Below, one piece after another: positions 1 through 12,271 of a DNA stretch of 64,000 nucleotides. The stretch lies in NCBI GenBank assembly GCA_000697475.1, contig JNEU01000833.1, positions 1 through 64,000 on the forward strand, read 5' to 3'. The stretch is from Lichtheimia corymbifera B2541 (Eukaryota > Mucoromycota > Mucoromycetes > Mucorales > Lichtheimiaceae). How positions within the stretch are numbered: the first letter of the stretch is position 1; the number at the start of each line of letters is the position of its first letter. A model generated the notes under the pieces. The model saw only the letters and a list, made by a program, of their open reading frames with translations, ran no database searches and had not been told where the DNA came from. Both the position numbers and the translations under genes were made by a program.

Positions 1-143
1 GTCATCAAGAGAGATTTTTGAAACCTTCTATCGCATCAACAAGGAGACACACTCTCAAGTTTCTGATTTGGCTTTGGGTTCTTCGTCCACTGAGGTGTCC
101 GATTCTCTGGAGTCACAATGATGGGGTCCACACTATGAAGTAT

Positions 144-416
144 AATGTGTTTTTGACCGAGGCCTTTGGCCGAAGGTCTATCAACATTATACGATTAGTA
201 GTGGACCCCATCATTGTCCACCCACCCACCCCACATTTCTCTCGCTCTCTCGTTCATTTTGATAAAGTAGTATAGATATTCACATTCATTCATTTATTTC
301 TTTTTTTGATCGGCTCTCGAAATAAAAGGGAAAGATGTGAACACAATGATGGGGTCCACTACTAATCGTATAATGTTGATAGACCTTCGGCCAAAGGCCT
401 CGGTCAAAAACACATT
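144..416. repeat. 74-bp perfect inverted repeat with 125-bp spacer
   Basis: Bases 144-217 and 343-416 are exact reverse complements by eye. Each arm contains the internal palindrome-like core GAGGCCTTTGGCCGAAGGTC and ends with the sequence of a further partial copy of the arm end near 115-132. The spacer (218-342) is pyrimidine rich and shows no coding signal. The arms match each other perfectly, whereas the adjacent larger foldback is diverged. This suggests a recent hairpin or an element terminus. No transposase is visible. Confidence 0.85.
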
Positions 417-1876
417 TAAAAACCGCATGCTTCATTATGAACATTTTGAATGCGGGCCAGCCCAAATGTAGGATAAAGTAGGGTCGGCGCTCCTGTTCCC
501 CGAGATTGCCCATCTCGAATCTGAAACTTTCACGCAACATCCTTTCAACCACGCCGAGCAATTTCGTTCTCATAAAGTCCCCAGAGTTCATTATGAAAAT
601 CTTGTATGTCGGAGAGACGACGAAGAGATGAAAAGATAAACAGGGTGTACGGCCGTGCGCGCCGATATTGCCCATCTCGACCTTGAAACTTGGTCAGACG
701 GTGGGCTTCGAGATGCTGATCAACATCGTTCTCATAAAGCCTCTACACATCATTATGTAGGTTTGGAGAAACAGGCACTTTATGTTTTTACATATGCTGT
801 AACCGTGATGCTATATGACAAGTGGTGTTTGTTCATTGTGAAGTAGGTTGGCCCTGATAGAGCGGAATATGCGCAGGGGCGTGCTTGTGTAACACAGCTC
901 ATTTGCATGATGCTTCACAATGAAGACCACCTTTCATATAGCATCATGCTTACATCATATGTAAAACATAAAGGTGCCTGTATCTCTAAACTTTACAATG
1001 AAACATGGAGTCTTCAATCGAACAAAGTTGCTCGTCTGGGTGGAGCGCACCTTGGGTGCAAGTTTCACGATCAACCGCGGCGATCTCAGATTCACCCAAT
1101 GTCACCACCAGCCAAAGTGGAACTTGGCTCGACCTCTTGAATTTTTTTTCGACGAGGCTGGTGGTGACATTCGGTGAATCTGAGATCGGCGAGGTTGATA
1201 GTGAAACTTGTACGCAAGGTGCGCTCCACCCAGGCGAGCAACTTAGTTCTATGAAAGACCCCCCGTTTCATTGTAAAGTTTAGAGATACAGGCACCTTTA
1301 TGTTTTTACATATGCTATAACCATAATGCTATATGTCAAGTGGTGTTTGTTCATTGTCAAGTAGGTTGACCCCGATAAAGCCGAAGATGCAGACGGACTT
1401 CTTTGTGCAACACGGCTCATTTGCATGATACTTCCCAATGAACAAAGACCACTCTCCATATAGCATCACGCTTACAGTATATGTAAAAACATAAAGGTGC
1501 CTGTTTCTCCAAATTGTCATAATGAAGTGTGGCGTCTTTATGAGACCAAAGTTGATCAGCGTGGCCGAGAGCACCTCCTGACCAAGTTTCCTGTTCGTGA
1601 TGGCCAATATCGGCGGGCGCGGTCGGTACATCTTATCTATGTTCACGTCTACACATTTATGCGCTGCTATTCAAAATCTTCATAATGAAGCGTAGCATCT
1701 TTATGAGGACGGAATTGCTCGTTTCGGTCCAAAGTACCTTGCATGAAATTTTCAGGCTCGAGATGGGCGATCTCGGGCTTAGGGAGCGGCGACCTTACTT
1801 TTGTCATCGTTCATCGTACATTTTGGGCCGCCCGCATTCAAAATGTTCATAATGAACCATGCGGTTTTTAAATGAA
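413..1876. repeat. degenerate foldback (long imperfect palindrome), about 1.46 kb
   Basis: The left half (413 to about 1135) reappears in reverse complement in the right half (about 1140 to 1876), with the axis near 1137-1144. Matching blocks include 413-600 with 1672-1876, 597-750 with about 1539-1690, 770-850 with about 1420-1520, and 960-1115 with 1160-1315. Identity is incomplete, with small indels and substitutions, so this is an old inverted duplication. Short open frames in both directions are mirror images of one another and are not convincing genes. It may be a non-autonomous foldback element or a satellite unit. Confidence 0.75.
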
Positions 1877-2140
1877 TGAAGTTGATCAGCATGTGCGAGA
1901 GTACCTTCTGACCAAGTTTCAAGTGCGAGATGGGGAATCCCAAGAAACTACATACTAATTGACTTTTTCATAAATCCGGCGCTTTCCCAATTTCCCGCCG
2001 TCATAGTAAACCCCACATTATGCTCTCCCTTTCGAAATCTTTGAATGAAGCATGGGTTCTTTTATAATACAAAGTTGATCAGCATGACCAAGAGCATCTT
2101 GTGTGAAAGTTTCAGGTTCGAGAGAGGCAATCAAGGTCAT
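1515..2140. repeat. diverged direct repeat units of about 160-200 bp
   Basis: Successive stretches beginning with a TCATAATGAAGC-like phrase are followed by a CAAAGTTGATCAGC-like phrase, then by a GACCAAGTTTC-like phrase, and end near GAGATGGG. They lie at roughly 1515, 1675, 1840 and 2035. The same phrases occur inverted in the left arm of the foldback. The block therefore looks like a tandem family that was later folded. No coding capacity is supported. Confidence 0.6.
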
Positions 2141-3914
2141 GGATTAATTATAGTGTGCATGGATTTGTAGAGCAGTGCCTGATCAATTTAATTTCCAGCT
2201 CTTCCACTCCCACTTTATTTCCTCTGCACCCATTCTCAACTGTTGCCCCATTCAACTACAACTACCACCTGCGAACGATTGTCCTGCTTTAACCCATCAT
2301 GTGAATCCTACAACTGTCTTGATCCGATTGACTTTCACTGAATGGCACACTCCATGGCGCGTTGCACTCCACTACAACACCCGCGTTTCCTGACACTGCA
2401 CGTTCTCTTGTGCATTCCTCTTCCACGACCAATCGTAACAGCGTTCATTCCACCAGTTGCTATTAGCGTCCCCTTTACACCATTATCTCAAACAGCATTC
2501 TTTACTTGCAGCAACATGCCTTGCAGCCTTTGCCACGTGGACAACAGATATTGCCATTGTATAGAAGCAGCTTTATTTACGTGTAGCAATGTGTTTCAAT
2601 ACATAATACAGCTTACTACGGATATGGATCTGATATACATATTGATTCGGTTATGGGATGGAGGGAATTGAGTATATATAACGCGTGGAAAAAAGGGTGT
2701 GTCCGTTGTCAGCTTGGCGTTCCTGCGCAGCTACTACATACCATCATCCTTTGTGCGACCTGTCAGCCACGTACAACCATCATCATCATCATCATCTGCA
2801 TGCTGTGACACGCCAAATACCAAGTGTCACCCCATATCTAACCATCCATCCACCTTTGCAAAATGTACCCCCACCCAAGTATAGATAATACCCATAACGA
2901 CGTATCTCCCATTAGAGTGATGCATTGTATGTTCTTGTCAATCTTGTGCTCAGTCTACCATTTTTCTTCTTGTGAACAATGTTGGATTAAAGAGTTACTT
3001 TAAGAGGTACGACATTGCATTCCCCAGCCATTTTTATGTTTCTGTAGTGTAAGAGGCGTTCATTCTCCCTGAATTAGAGCTCGATGTGCATGGACATTTG
3101 ATGTACTGTATTATAGAAGGATTTATGATTCGGCAAATGCAGGATTGTAATATATAGGCAACAAACGCACACAAATGAAACCATGCAAGTGTATACACGA
3201 GTATGCAAGGTTTATATATTATTCGCCTGTCGTCATAGTTGAAATGAAAATAAGGCTCCATAGACGTGAAATGATACCAGTACGGAGAATGTTCCTTTGA
3301 CCATAATTGAATCGAGACAATGAGATCACACAAATCAAGGGACTCGCATTGATTATTTATTCACGTGGTAGAGAGATGATTGTTCTCACCGTGGATCATC
3401 GAGCAAATATGTTCAGAGCACTAAGAGGCACTCTTTCCTCACTGTTCTCAAGAAACAGTGCGCCATTCATCACTGACAATGTTTACCCCTCCTATGATTA
3501 TTAAGAGATGCCCCATTGTGTGTGTACAACAATAAAAGTGGTTGTCTTTGTCTTTTGTTCGTTAACGCTTGGATATGATGATAAACCAGAATATGGTTGC
3601 CAGATGAATCAGCGCATGATGATGGCGTGATACCCCACAAAACTGAAAAGCCATGTGTCGGAGCGAGATACAGCCTGCATTTGAGTAAGGTGGTTGGTGG
3701 GGTTACATGGCAGATCCAAAAACGTCCCACTCAGCAGCAACTCGGTGTGTGTTGAACCCTTTCCTTTCCCTTACTTTATTGGATTGAGACTTTTCAAAAG
3801 CGTCCGTATATAAAACACCATCACCACCCACCCATACGAGAGACAGTTGACATTGACGAAGAAGACGACGAAGACGACGACGACGACTTTATTTGACGAC
3901 GCTTTCGCATTTAC
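2141..3914. other. intergenic region without a supported gene
   Basis: Short open frames exist on both strands, but none has a recognisable domain, plausible splicing or coding-like composition. There are short CAT-rich microsatellite tracts near 2780. The final 110 bases are the likely promoter of the DLT1 gene and carry a GAAGAC/GACGAC-rich leader just before the start codon. Confidence 0.5.
3807..3814 (+). promoter_or_regulatory. TATA-like box upstream of DLT1
   Basis: TATATAAA lies about 100 bases before the chosen ATG at 3915 and in the correct orientation. The GA-rich leader between the two has no upstream ATG. The assignment rests on motif and position only. Confidence 0.4.
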
Positions 3915-5268
3915 ATGCACAGCACCCGTCTAACGCATTATTTATACACGGCGTCGCTGTTCCTCCTGATCTTGCTCACGGCCATTGCCATTGCCATCAG
4001 TGCCGCCGATGTCATTATCCAAGCACTTGCCGACAGAACAGAATCGGATGAGCTTGACTATCGCAACCTTGTTGTCGTCGCTGCTAGCTATGTGGTGTTG
4101 GTAAGGGTGTCACCCTTTTTTCCCTTATTGCAGTGCTACCATGAGGGTGTGCGGCATTTTAACTGATCAACGTGGTTGCTAGGCTATTGCTGCCTTGTCA
4201 TTTTCTTGCAGTCGAGTTCTTACAGTACGAGCGTCTCTTCAAGATATACCCAAGATCTACATTCCAATTAAGGAAGACGACTTACCAAAAGTATGAAAAA
4301 GAAGCACATGTGATACGCATGATACTCACCGATGTTGTCATGCAGAAAGTATATGCTCATATCAAAAGGAAATTTGAGAATGCCAGGAATGTACGAGAGG
4401 CCGCTGTACCACTTGCTGAAGATATTGGTCAATTAGGACGTGCAAAACCTGGTAAGTAAGAACAGCTCGGATAGAGAAGCAAAAAGTACTCATGATATGT
4501 TATCAGGCAGTGAGAACTTTGAAGGTGTGGATTTCAAACGAGCCATTGCAAGAACACCTATCATTATTGGTAAGCGTATATCCACAATGCTTGTTAAAAG
4601 CATATTATGGTTGCCCAGATTTGACATGTTAGGTTGTAGAACAAGCGGCGATCGAGATCAATGGTGTTTATGCACGACCCCTTTACCTTTCAGTGCGGCA
4701 ATACATTGACTACTTGATTGAGAACAACATTATCGATGGTCAACTGGGTCAGGGATATTTGGAAGGTTATGAGCAAGCGAGATTCAACAGGACGCCCGTT
4801 AGTCAAGAGAAATATTACGACATTATGAAGCACCTTGCAGCCATTCTACACAATATGGGATATCGACTTCATGCAGCTACACCAGGTGGCGGTGGTGGTG
4901 GTGATGATCGACATACTACACATAGCGAAGGAAGCGGTAGTGGTGACGATGACGATGGATTGTCAAATAGCTCATCTCAAAGAACACACGGCCGATCCAC
5001 TGATCCAGCAGCTACAACAGCAACCACAACCACTACAAACGCCAAAACCGAGCCACGTGATGACGATGTGGTATCACTAGCGCAGTCTGTAGCGACATGG
5101 ACATCACGATCGACATTATCTCATAGACGACGTGCCAATTTAACACGACACACATCAGAAGAAGACAATAATTCGTACGATGATATTGACTTTGATCAGT
5201 ATGACCAACATATGCGACGAGCCATTTACTCCAGACTCATGTGGGATCGGGCGGCAGACCCTTCCTAA
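3915..5268 (+). CDS. DLT1: Dlt1-like (defect at low temperature) membrane protein
   Basis: Five exons fit: 3915-4100, 4183-4290, 4346-4451, 4507-4569 and 4640-5268, giving 363 aa. Two hydrophobic segments lie near residues 10-32 and 50-72, followed by the family-like segment DIPKIYIPIKEDDLP and a conserved central domain ending in SVRQYIDYLIENN. The C-terminal third is low complexity (G, S, T, D rich) and probably disordered. Dlt1 proteins are fungal-specific two-TM proteins needed for growth in the cold in yeast; their biochemical role is not known. The second intron begins with GTATGA and is only 55 nt. The start is the first ATG after the TATA-like box, directly before the first membrane segment. 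It converges on the transporter gene to its right, about 135 bp away. Confidence 0.8.
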
Positions 5269-5404
5269 TGACTATGATGTATATATCACACATGCTGTCC
5301 TCCTCCTTTTCATTTATTGTTTATCCATCATTGTAGATAATCACATGCTTTACAATTTATTTACTCTTGTTCTAATAATATAACATGTTTACATACATCG
5401 TTTA

Positions 5405-6830
5405 TCAAGATGCCTGTTGTTGTTGTTGAGGACTTTTAATATTGGGAGTTGCATGTTCCTTGGTATCGATTGAGTGCTTTTCATCGTAAAAGCTTTCATT
5501 ATCAATAACAAGGTCGTTTGTATCTGATACCCCATTGGCAACGAGCAACATGAGTGGAAAAGAAATGAATAGGATGATCCAGCAAATAAGGCATTCCCAT
5601 CGCAAAGGAATATCCACAGCATCGATTCCAAATGAGATAGCTGCCCCAGCAGATTGAACGGCCTTGTAATACCCAGCATAGCGTGCAAGCAAGGAAGGGT
5701 CATTTGACATGGCACCCATAAGCCAATAAAGGTAAGTCTGATAGAGAGCATCTGCGAAACCATAAAACATGTAAAGCACAAAAGGGCCTGCAAAGGAAGA
5801 TGTGTTGGTCCAATGGGTAGTGTGATCCACGTGATTGCCAAACGAGAGCTGAAATGCAAATCCACCACTCCAGACTACCATGAGAATGACAAACATGGCA
5901 CCAAGTCCATAGAGACCACGTAGACGACGAGGAAAACGTTGATAATCAAGCCATAGACCTAACATCACTGAAGCAAAGATTTGCATGGCCCAGTACATGG
6001 TATCATTGAGTGCACGATCAGGAGCATCAAAGTAGACAGCATTGACACGAAATTGATATGCATAGGGCCAATTGGATGCAAGGAACGCTGGTGTCAGTGC
6101 AAGAATTCGCCATTCACGTAGGATCAAAATGACACCTTTGAGCTCGCTTGTCCAACTGGCTGCAGCTGCTACAGCAACATGGGATCCATCAGCACGTCGT
6201 ACACGACACGGCGGTAATAAAGCGAGAGACAAAAGGACACCTAAAAGCATAATGGCCACGAACGCTGTGTATGTTCCTGTAGATACGCCCCCTCGATGGT
6301 TTTCCAGGTTCAGTGCCAGTGCAATCACCGATCCCACTATGCCACCCATGTTGAACAAGGTCCAAAATATAGCAACGTATTTGCCCTTGTGCCGCTCTTC
6401 AGGATAAGACATCATCACGGCACCTTGTGCTGACCAAAATATCCCCGCACAACAGCCTAGGATTGCACCTGCTGCCACTACAACGCTATCCACTTGCTGT
6501 CGATCATAGATCCAAAAGGCGGATGCATATAATGCATATCCAATGGAGCCTACCTAGATGTGTCGTTTAGTACATGCCATGTATGTATGTGTGTACATAT
6601 GATATTACCGTCAATGTAGTCTTGACACCCACCATGTTGGTGATGGAACCTGCAAAAAATCCGACTATAGCAAAACATCCATACAATGCACCATTGGCTG
6701 CGTCTGTAAGTGCCACGTTGGAACTCATGGATCCACCGGCACCTAGGCCCATGAGGGCATTAAACATGCCTGGGCAGCATAAACACACCAAGCCCAGCAA
6801 GGTTACTTGTGTCAAGGGTCGCTGGAACAT
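5405..6830 (-). CDS. UNC93-like major facilitator transporter
   Basis: Two exons (6609-6830, then 5405-6553) give about 456 aa with 10-12 hydrophobic segments. The N-terminus carries the family phrase LVCLCCPGMFNALMGLGAGG. A second conserved part, GIFWSAQGAVMMSYPEE, lies near residue 115 and is followed by paired helices. The family (fungal DUF895/UNC-93-like) consists of multi-pass membrane proteins of the MFS fold. Animal UNC93 proteins act as channel or receptor chaperones, and the substrate of the fungal members is unknown. The chosen start is the first in-frame ATG. A TTCCAG just inside it could instead be an acceptor for an unseen upstream exon, so the first few residues are uncertain. 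The soluble tail is Gln rich. Confidence 0.8.
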
Positions 6831-7170
6831 GCAACAACAACAATGAATGGAGGGAGGGAGAAAAAGAAAGTAATGAAATCTAAATGGCCTAGGAATGCAG
6901 TAGATAACCCTCCCCTTATTTTATCAATCCACATATGGTAGGAGATATCTAGATACAATGAATATATGTGTAATAGGATAAACTTGATAGAGTTGTATTA
7001 TTCCGGGGTAAAAAAGATAACGATAATACAAGCATTGGCAAGACATTGAAATAAAAAAAAACATGAGGAGAAGATAGAATATGTACATGGAAGGTGAACC
7101 TTTCTATGCGAGAGAGAGAGAGAGAGGGAAAGAGAAAGAAAAAGCAAAATGCAAGGATATGAATGAATTA

Positions 7171-8869
7171 TTACAAATGATCTGGATCGATCTGGTGCAT
7201 CAGCTTGTCCAGTTCCCAATCTTCCATGGAAGGCTCTACACGAGCATCACTACCCATGGTACGTTGCATAGCAGGGTTACCATCAGCCATTTGAGCCACA
7301 CGACAAAGCTGATCAAAGCTGAAATCGGTAAAGCGACCATATAAATTGAGTCGACGCCACACGGTTTGAATACGAGTTGCTTCGGATTCAACTTCATCCA
7401 CAGCCACGGCCTTTTCACCCACATCTTCTTTGGTGGTGGAGCTACCTCCTGCAACGGATCCGGGGCCCATATAAGGTGGTGGTGATCGGCTATGGTGACT
7501 ACCAGCAGCACTGCTACCACTAGCATTGGTGTTGAAAAGATTCTGGCGTTCGTAGACAGGTGAAGAAGTGAGATAGGATGACTCATCACCAAATTGATCA
7601 CTGGCGGCTTCTTGAGGACTGAATCGCACATAAAGAGCTGCTGTAGAGCTATTGGATGCTGCTGCTTCAGGTGGAGAAGGCAATCTAGCATTTTGAACAT
7701 AGCTTGTTGTAGCCTGTTGGTTGGTATTGTTGTTGTTGGTGGTGGTGGTGGCGGTGGGGTTGATAGATGGCTGTTGCTGATGATGTTGATGCTGATGATG
7801 ATGGTTGTTGTTATTGTTGTTGGATGATTGAGGTAAGATGGCAACAGGTCGTTTGAGAGATGGTACAGAGGAAGAAGAACTAGTAGCGGTAGTTGCATGA
7901 TTGGGTCTAGGTGCAATAGGTGCTGGACCTGCAGGGGCAAGTGGTCGTGATCGAGGAGGAGCTGGTGCAATGGGTGTAGGAGCGGTATGAATAGGTTGTG
8001 AACTCATGGTCAAGAAAGGTGCAAGATCAGAACCATTCGCATTAGGTGTAGGAGGCAATCTTTGTTGCTGTTGTTGTTGTTGTTGTTGTTGTTGTTGCCA
8101 TTCGTTAAGAGCTGGAATAAGATCTGGAATACTTTCCACTGGGATACCCTTCACAGTGCTAAGCTCGCTCTTAAGACGATGGATCACAAATCGAAGGTAT
8201 TGATTCTCTTGTGTCAATTGCGATGTTGTTTGCATATGCGATGCTTGAATATGTTGGATCTTGAGTTCCAGTTCTCGTACATAGCGTTCTTTACGTTCAC
8301 GGAATGCTCGTTGAGCTGCTCGATTTTGCACTTTACGCTTGACCTTGGGATCCTCATCATCCTGCATGATAGAAAGAGGGTCAATCATCTGCTGCTACTA
8401 TTCAAGTGATCTTTAACACTTACATCAGGTTGCTTTTGGTTCAAAGGTTTTCTTCCAGGGCGTCTGTCGATACCTTGTTGCTGCTCGGCTATCATGCAAA
8501 AGTTAGGTTACAAGTTACACAGTATCCAGGCAACACACACTTACCATTTTGTAGGTACTCTGCTAAAAGATTTTGCGTCGCGGTGGCGTTATCCACTATA
8601 AGACATATTAAGTTAAATCATGTCTTTGCCATATCACAAGGAAGGGATCCTTGCTTACCTGAAAGAGTTCTTGCTGGAAGAGCTTCATTGTTGCAAGACG
8701 CTTGCGATCCAAATGAGTCGTTGCGTTTGCGTTTGGTGTGGTCGAGTGGAGAGGGAATGGTGTCATTTTCATTCAGGGAAGAAGACCAGCCAGAGTTTGC
8801 GGATGGAGCATTGCCTTGTGTCAAGCCTAGAGATGCATCAGGCAGCGATGTACGATCGCTTCGGATCAT
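7171..8869 (-). CDS. bZIP transcription factor, Pap1/Yap type
   Basis: Four exons (8659-8869, 8545-8595, 8424-8488, 7171-8361) give 505 aa. The basic region NRAAQRAFRERKERYV lies at about residues 118-135. It carries the N-x-x-A-Q-x-x-F-R signature of fungal AP-1/Pap1 factors and is followed by a leucine zipper to about residue 175. A run of 12 glutamines follows near residue 196, then a long low-complexity H, Q, N, P, S stretch. The C-terminus (about 455-505) is a folded-looking acidic segment with WRRLNLYGRF. The Cys-rich redox domains of Yap1/Pap1 are not visible; only isolated cysteines occur. Oxidative-stress regulation by that mechanism is therefore not supported. The target genes cannot be told from sequence. 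The start codon lies 5' of a Ser-rich N-terminus with a short basic KRKR motif. Confidence 0.85.
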
Positions 8870-11185
8870 GTGTATTTGTGGATGAGCAAGCTAAAAGTGA
8901 AAAGAAGCTGATGCCCAAGTGGAAGAAGTGTGTGTGTTGGGACAAAGAAAAAAGGAAAAAGGCGGGCAAATGGTGGGGTTGTGTTTTGGAACATCTCAGC
9001 AAGACCAGATGTCCTGAATATGGAAAGTCTCTTTGATACAATCTATCTTTTTGTCCAGTCCCATCTATCTTTGTATCCATGACTACCGTATATTGCTAGT
9101 AACTCAAATGATATAATACCGGCCTTATTAATCACAACGATGGTATCATGAATATGTAAGCAACGATGCACGTCCCTCATCATCATCCATGCAAGGTTTC
9201 AGTGGTCATAGTAAACTTTTTTTTCTTTGCTGTAACACCACGATGATGATTGGACATCGTGTGAGAAAGCGCCGACTCACACTGAGCTCATTTCCCACGC
9301 GATAGGTTCCTAGCAAACATCATCCCCCCCCCCCTGTAACACTCTTGCCGTCCTCCGCGGGTGATCGATTCTCACACTATAATTGTCAGCATCCTTCCCA
9401 ATGCGTAAACCTGGTTCAAGTGTCATGCACACATCAATACTCTGGTTCATTCCAAATCCCTCAAATAGTAATGGCGTGTCACATGATGATCCCAATCATG
9501 GTTACAACCATGCAAATGAAAGATGGATCGATCAATCAATCACGATTTCTCGGTAGAAGCAAAATGCAAGTGTCGTAGAAATATAGAAAATAGCATACCT
9601 ACTATATCGCGTTTATGCAGCAAAATGAGATAGTTTCTTGTCGTGACGTTTTCAAGCGTAAGAAACAGATACCCTGGTATCAGTTGACGAGGCTTGAATA
9701 TGCTTCGTCGTGAGAAATACCATCAATGTATACGGTTCTCGTTCCAACCATTGGCATATGATCACGCCCATAAACCACGAGGGATCCAAAAATATGCTAA
9801 CTATGGATTGATTTGCCATAAGACACCGAAAACAGCCTTACACAGGTCGCAATTCAAGCGAATACGTTTGTTACCGAGAGCCGGTTTTTTGCTTAAAGCG
9901 GTATGTCAGCTGCGTATGTACCTAAGGATGCTTTATTGGGCCGTCGGTGACCAGGTGCTGTAATCGAATACTACTGCTACATAGCCTGTTATTACATAAT
10001 AGCGTCATTTTTAAGCACATCCATAAGTCATTGATAGTTGAACAAGAATGATGGATATTGTAAAACTGTACACTTCATTGTTTTAACTTCCTTTAACAAT
10101 GATCGAATGATCGAAAGGATTGGATTAGGTCTTTGTTTGCTCGTTTGTGCCAAAAAGGAAGTGAAAAAGAGGGTATTCTCCTTGCATGATTCTTTGTTCA
10201 ATGATCACATTTCAAGAAGGTTTTGTGTCACCAAGTCAGGTACATTCATTTTATGATTATCTTATTCATCCTTTTTTTCTTACAAGTTATCCCATATATC
10301 CCCAAGCGCTTTTGCCTCGGTCATAATCCAGCTGGAGACTCAGTGCAGATTTCAAGACAGTTACAGCAGTAGCAAGTACGTCTTGACTCAAATGCGACTT
10401 GGTTCGTAACGAGCATCGCGTCCACGGGTCGCTTTGGAGGATTGGAAACACTGTTCCAATTGGGAGAGGGGTGTCTTGAATGGTCAATCATACATAACTT
10501 CGACGTGATTGTCATGGCATCATCAACATGCAAGTAGGTATCATGTGAGGTTGTATCAAAAGGCGTTTACTCAAATCTTTGCCATGCACATGCAGCAAGC
10601 AGCAGCAAGCTTTGCTAAAAATGATGCTTATAGGTGTCCTATCGTCAAGATGTGTTGCGTACAGTAAACAACAGATCACTCCTATGTTGACTTGCAAGCG
10701 TCGAATGCCCACCTATTCTCTGTGACCCTCAAACGGCAACAATATGATTGCTCAATACATCCTTCATCGGCACAAGCCCATACAGTAGTGCCTATACCAA
10801 GAAGCACCAGAGCAGGATCAACACCTTTATCATAATAAAGTTACATTGATAAAATGATAATCCACAGTAATAATGCTTGTTCAAGGGACACGTGATATCC
10901 ACATTCACTATATGTTCAAATGCAAAACTAGTCCTCAAGCATAACAATCTCAACTGATGAATTTCGCAGTAATACATATCATACCAGCATTCACTTGTTC
11001 CATTCCAAAGAAATCGAGTATATACATATTTGAGATTTATCATTAGGGAGAAAGGCGGATAAGGAAATGGAAGGGGGGGAGGCAAGGACTCTAAAGATGC
11101 GGGTTGGGGGGAGGGATATGAGAAGGAAGAACTGTAGAAAAATGCTAAATACAAATGTAAAAGAGAGAGAAAAAAGTACATGGTA
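8870..11185. other. intergenic, 2.3 kb, no supported gene
   Basis: This contains the upstream region of the bZIP gene and the 3' flank of the next gene, which also reads leftward. A run of 11 C lies near 9327. Open frames of 60-90 codons (for example 9694-9963) have no family resemblance and no intron logic. An A/T-rich purine stretch near 11050-11180 is probably the 3' UTR of the gene at 11186. Confidence 0.5.
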
Positions 11186-12271
11186 TCATTTTGGGCATGC
11201 AACAATCGAGGGATGGATAGTAGCTGTTTCTTTCCAAGCGATGCCTTGAATGGATTCCTCGAGATACATGAGCAAGTTGATGCCCAGTTGCGTGTCTTGT
11301 GATGCTGTTTCATTTTGTGCCAGTGATGAGCAATAAAATAGGTTCTTTAGAGTTGGATCGCCTGCATCGGAAGCGCTGTACTGAACATCGACAGTGATGG
11401 GTATGATCTTATCTCGCGTTTTCCCGGGAATCATAAAGGAACCTGTGCGACCCTCGCCAATCTTGACATTTGTGCTGCCGTCGTAAAGTTTGAGATGAAA
11501 TTCCTTGAAATGGGTTGGTACAAAGTTTTCAGAGTTATCCACTGTGAGATTGATTTGCCAAACAGCTTCGTAGATCTTGGATTCAGGATCGGATGAGTCG
11601 TAAGGTGTAATGATGCCGGCATTCTGAAATAGGATGCTGTTGGGCCAACGTGGCCATACAAAAAACCAAGCCAAAGCAATCAAAATGATCAACACAAAAG
11701 CTGCAAAGACCATCCATCGTGTCTGTAATCCACCGCATCCTCGCTTTTTCCTTTTGCGTTGTTGCATTTCAGATAACTGATCCTTTTGCCGTTTCTGTGG
11801 TGACTCGTATTGCTCCATCATATCCATCGCTACCATGTTGTCGGCTAGCAACCCATTTGCTCCCTCTTTATCGTCATCAAAGTACATTGGTTCGGATGAT
11901 GCACCAAATGGATCGGAACTCTGTGGTGAATACGGCGGGTATCCATCTTGTTGGCTGCCAGAATGCCGTTTACTATGCTGGTCATTGTTGCTACTAGCAC
12001 CACCACCACCACCAGCAGCAGGATATCGCGCAGGTACTGAATATGGATCATCCCCATCATCATATGGGTCAAAATTTATCGGCTGTGTATGAGGTTGGGC
12101 CATGCCTATACAATGGACCTAATGGGTTAAATCTCGGATTTCGCGTGAATGAAGTAGTGGCTAACCTGTTGTAGTATGCATTGGTTCATAGGGATCCATG
12201 GGCTGCATTGGGCGATGTGCACCTTTTTCAGAAGGAAGATACTCGTTGTATCGAGCAGGCGGCTGACTCAT
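11186..12271 (-). CDS. single-pass membrane protein with LEA14-like C-terminal domain
   Basis: Two exons (12166-12271 and 11186-12105) give 341 aa. The N-terminal 140 residues are hydrophilic (P, Y, D, G, Q rich) and cytosolic-looking, and end in a basic KRKKRG stop-transfer patch. One strong membrane helix follows (FVLIILIALAWFFVW, about residues 170-185). The remaining 150 residues form a beta-rich domain with N-x-T/S sites. Its topology resembles NDR1/HIN1 or LEA-2 proteins of plants and related fungal proteins, some of them vacuolar. This family call rests on architecture, not on a diagnostic motif. The first exon supplies MSQPPARYNEY and is joined by a GTTAGC donor. No function is asserted. 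Confidence 0.65.

Noticed and set aside
1005..1295. Mirror-image open frames on both strands within the foldback
   Set aside because: They arise because the DNA is an inverted repeat; the products have no domain and differ by indels between arms.
7236..7970. Leftward 244-codon frame in the bZIP gene
   Set aside because: A shifted reading of the low-complexity H/Q/P tail in the last exon.
8406..8885. Rightward frame of about 160 codons across the bZIP 5' exons
   Set aside because: Antisense to spliced exons whose splice sites and frames agree with a bZIP protein; the composition is not coding-like.
9300..9345. Run of about 11 C as a telomere or G-quadruplex signal
   Set aside because: A single run without repeats around it; too weak to call.
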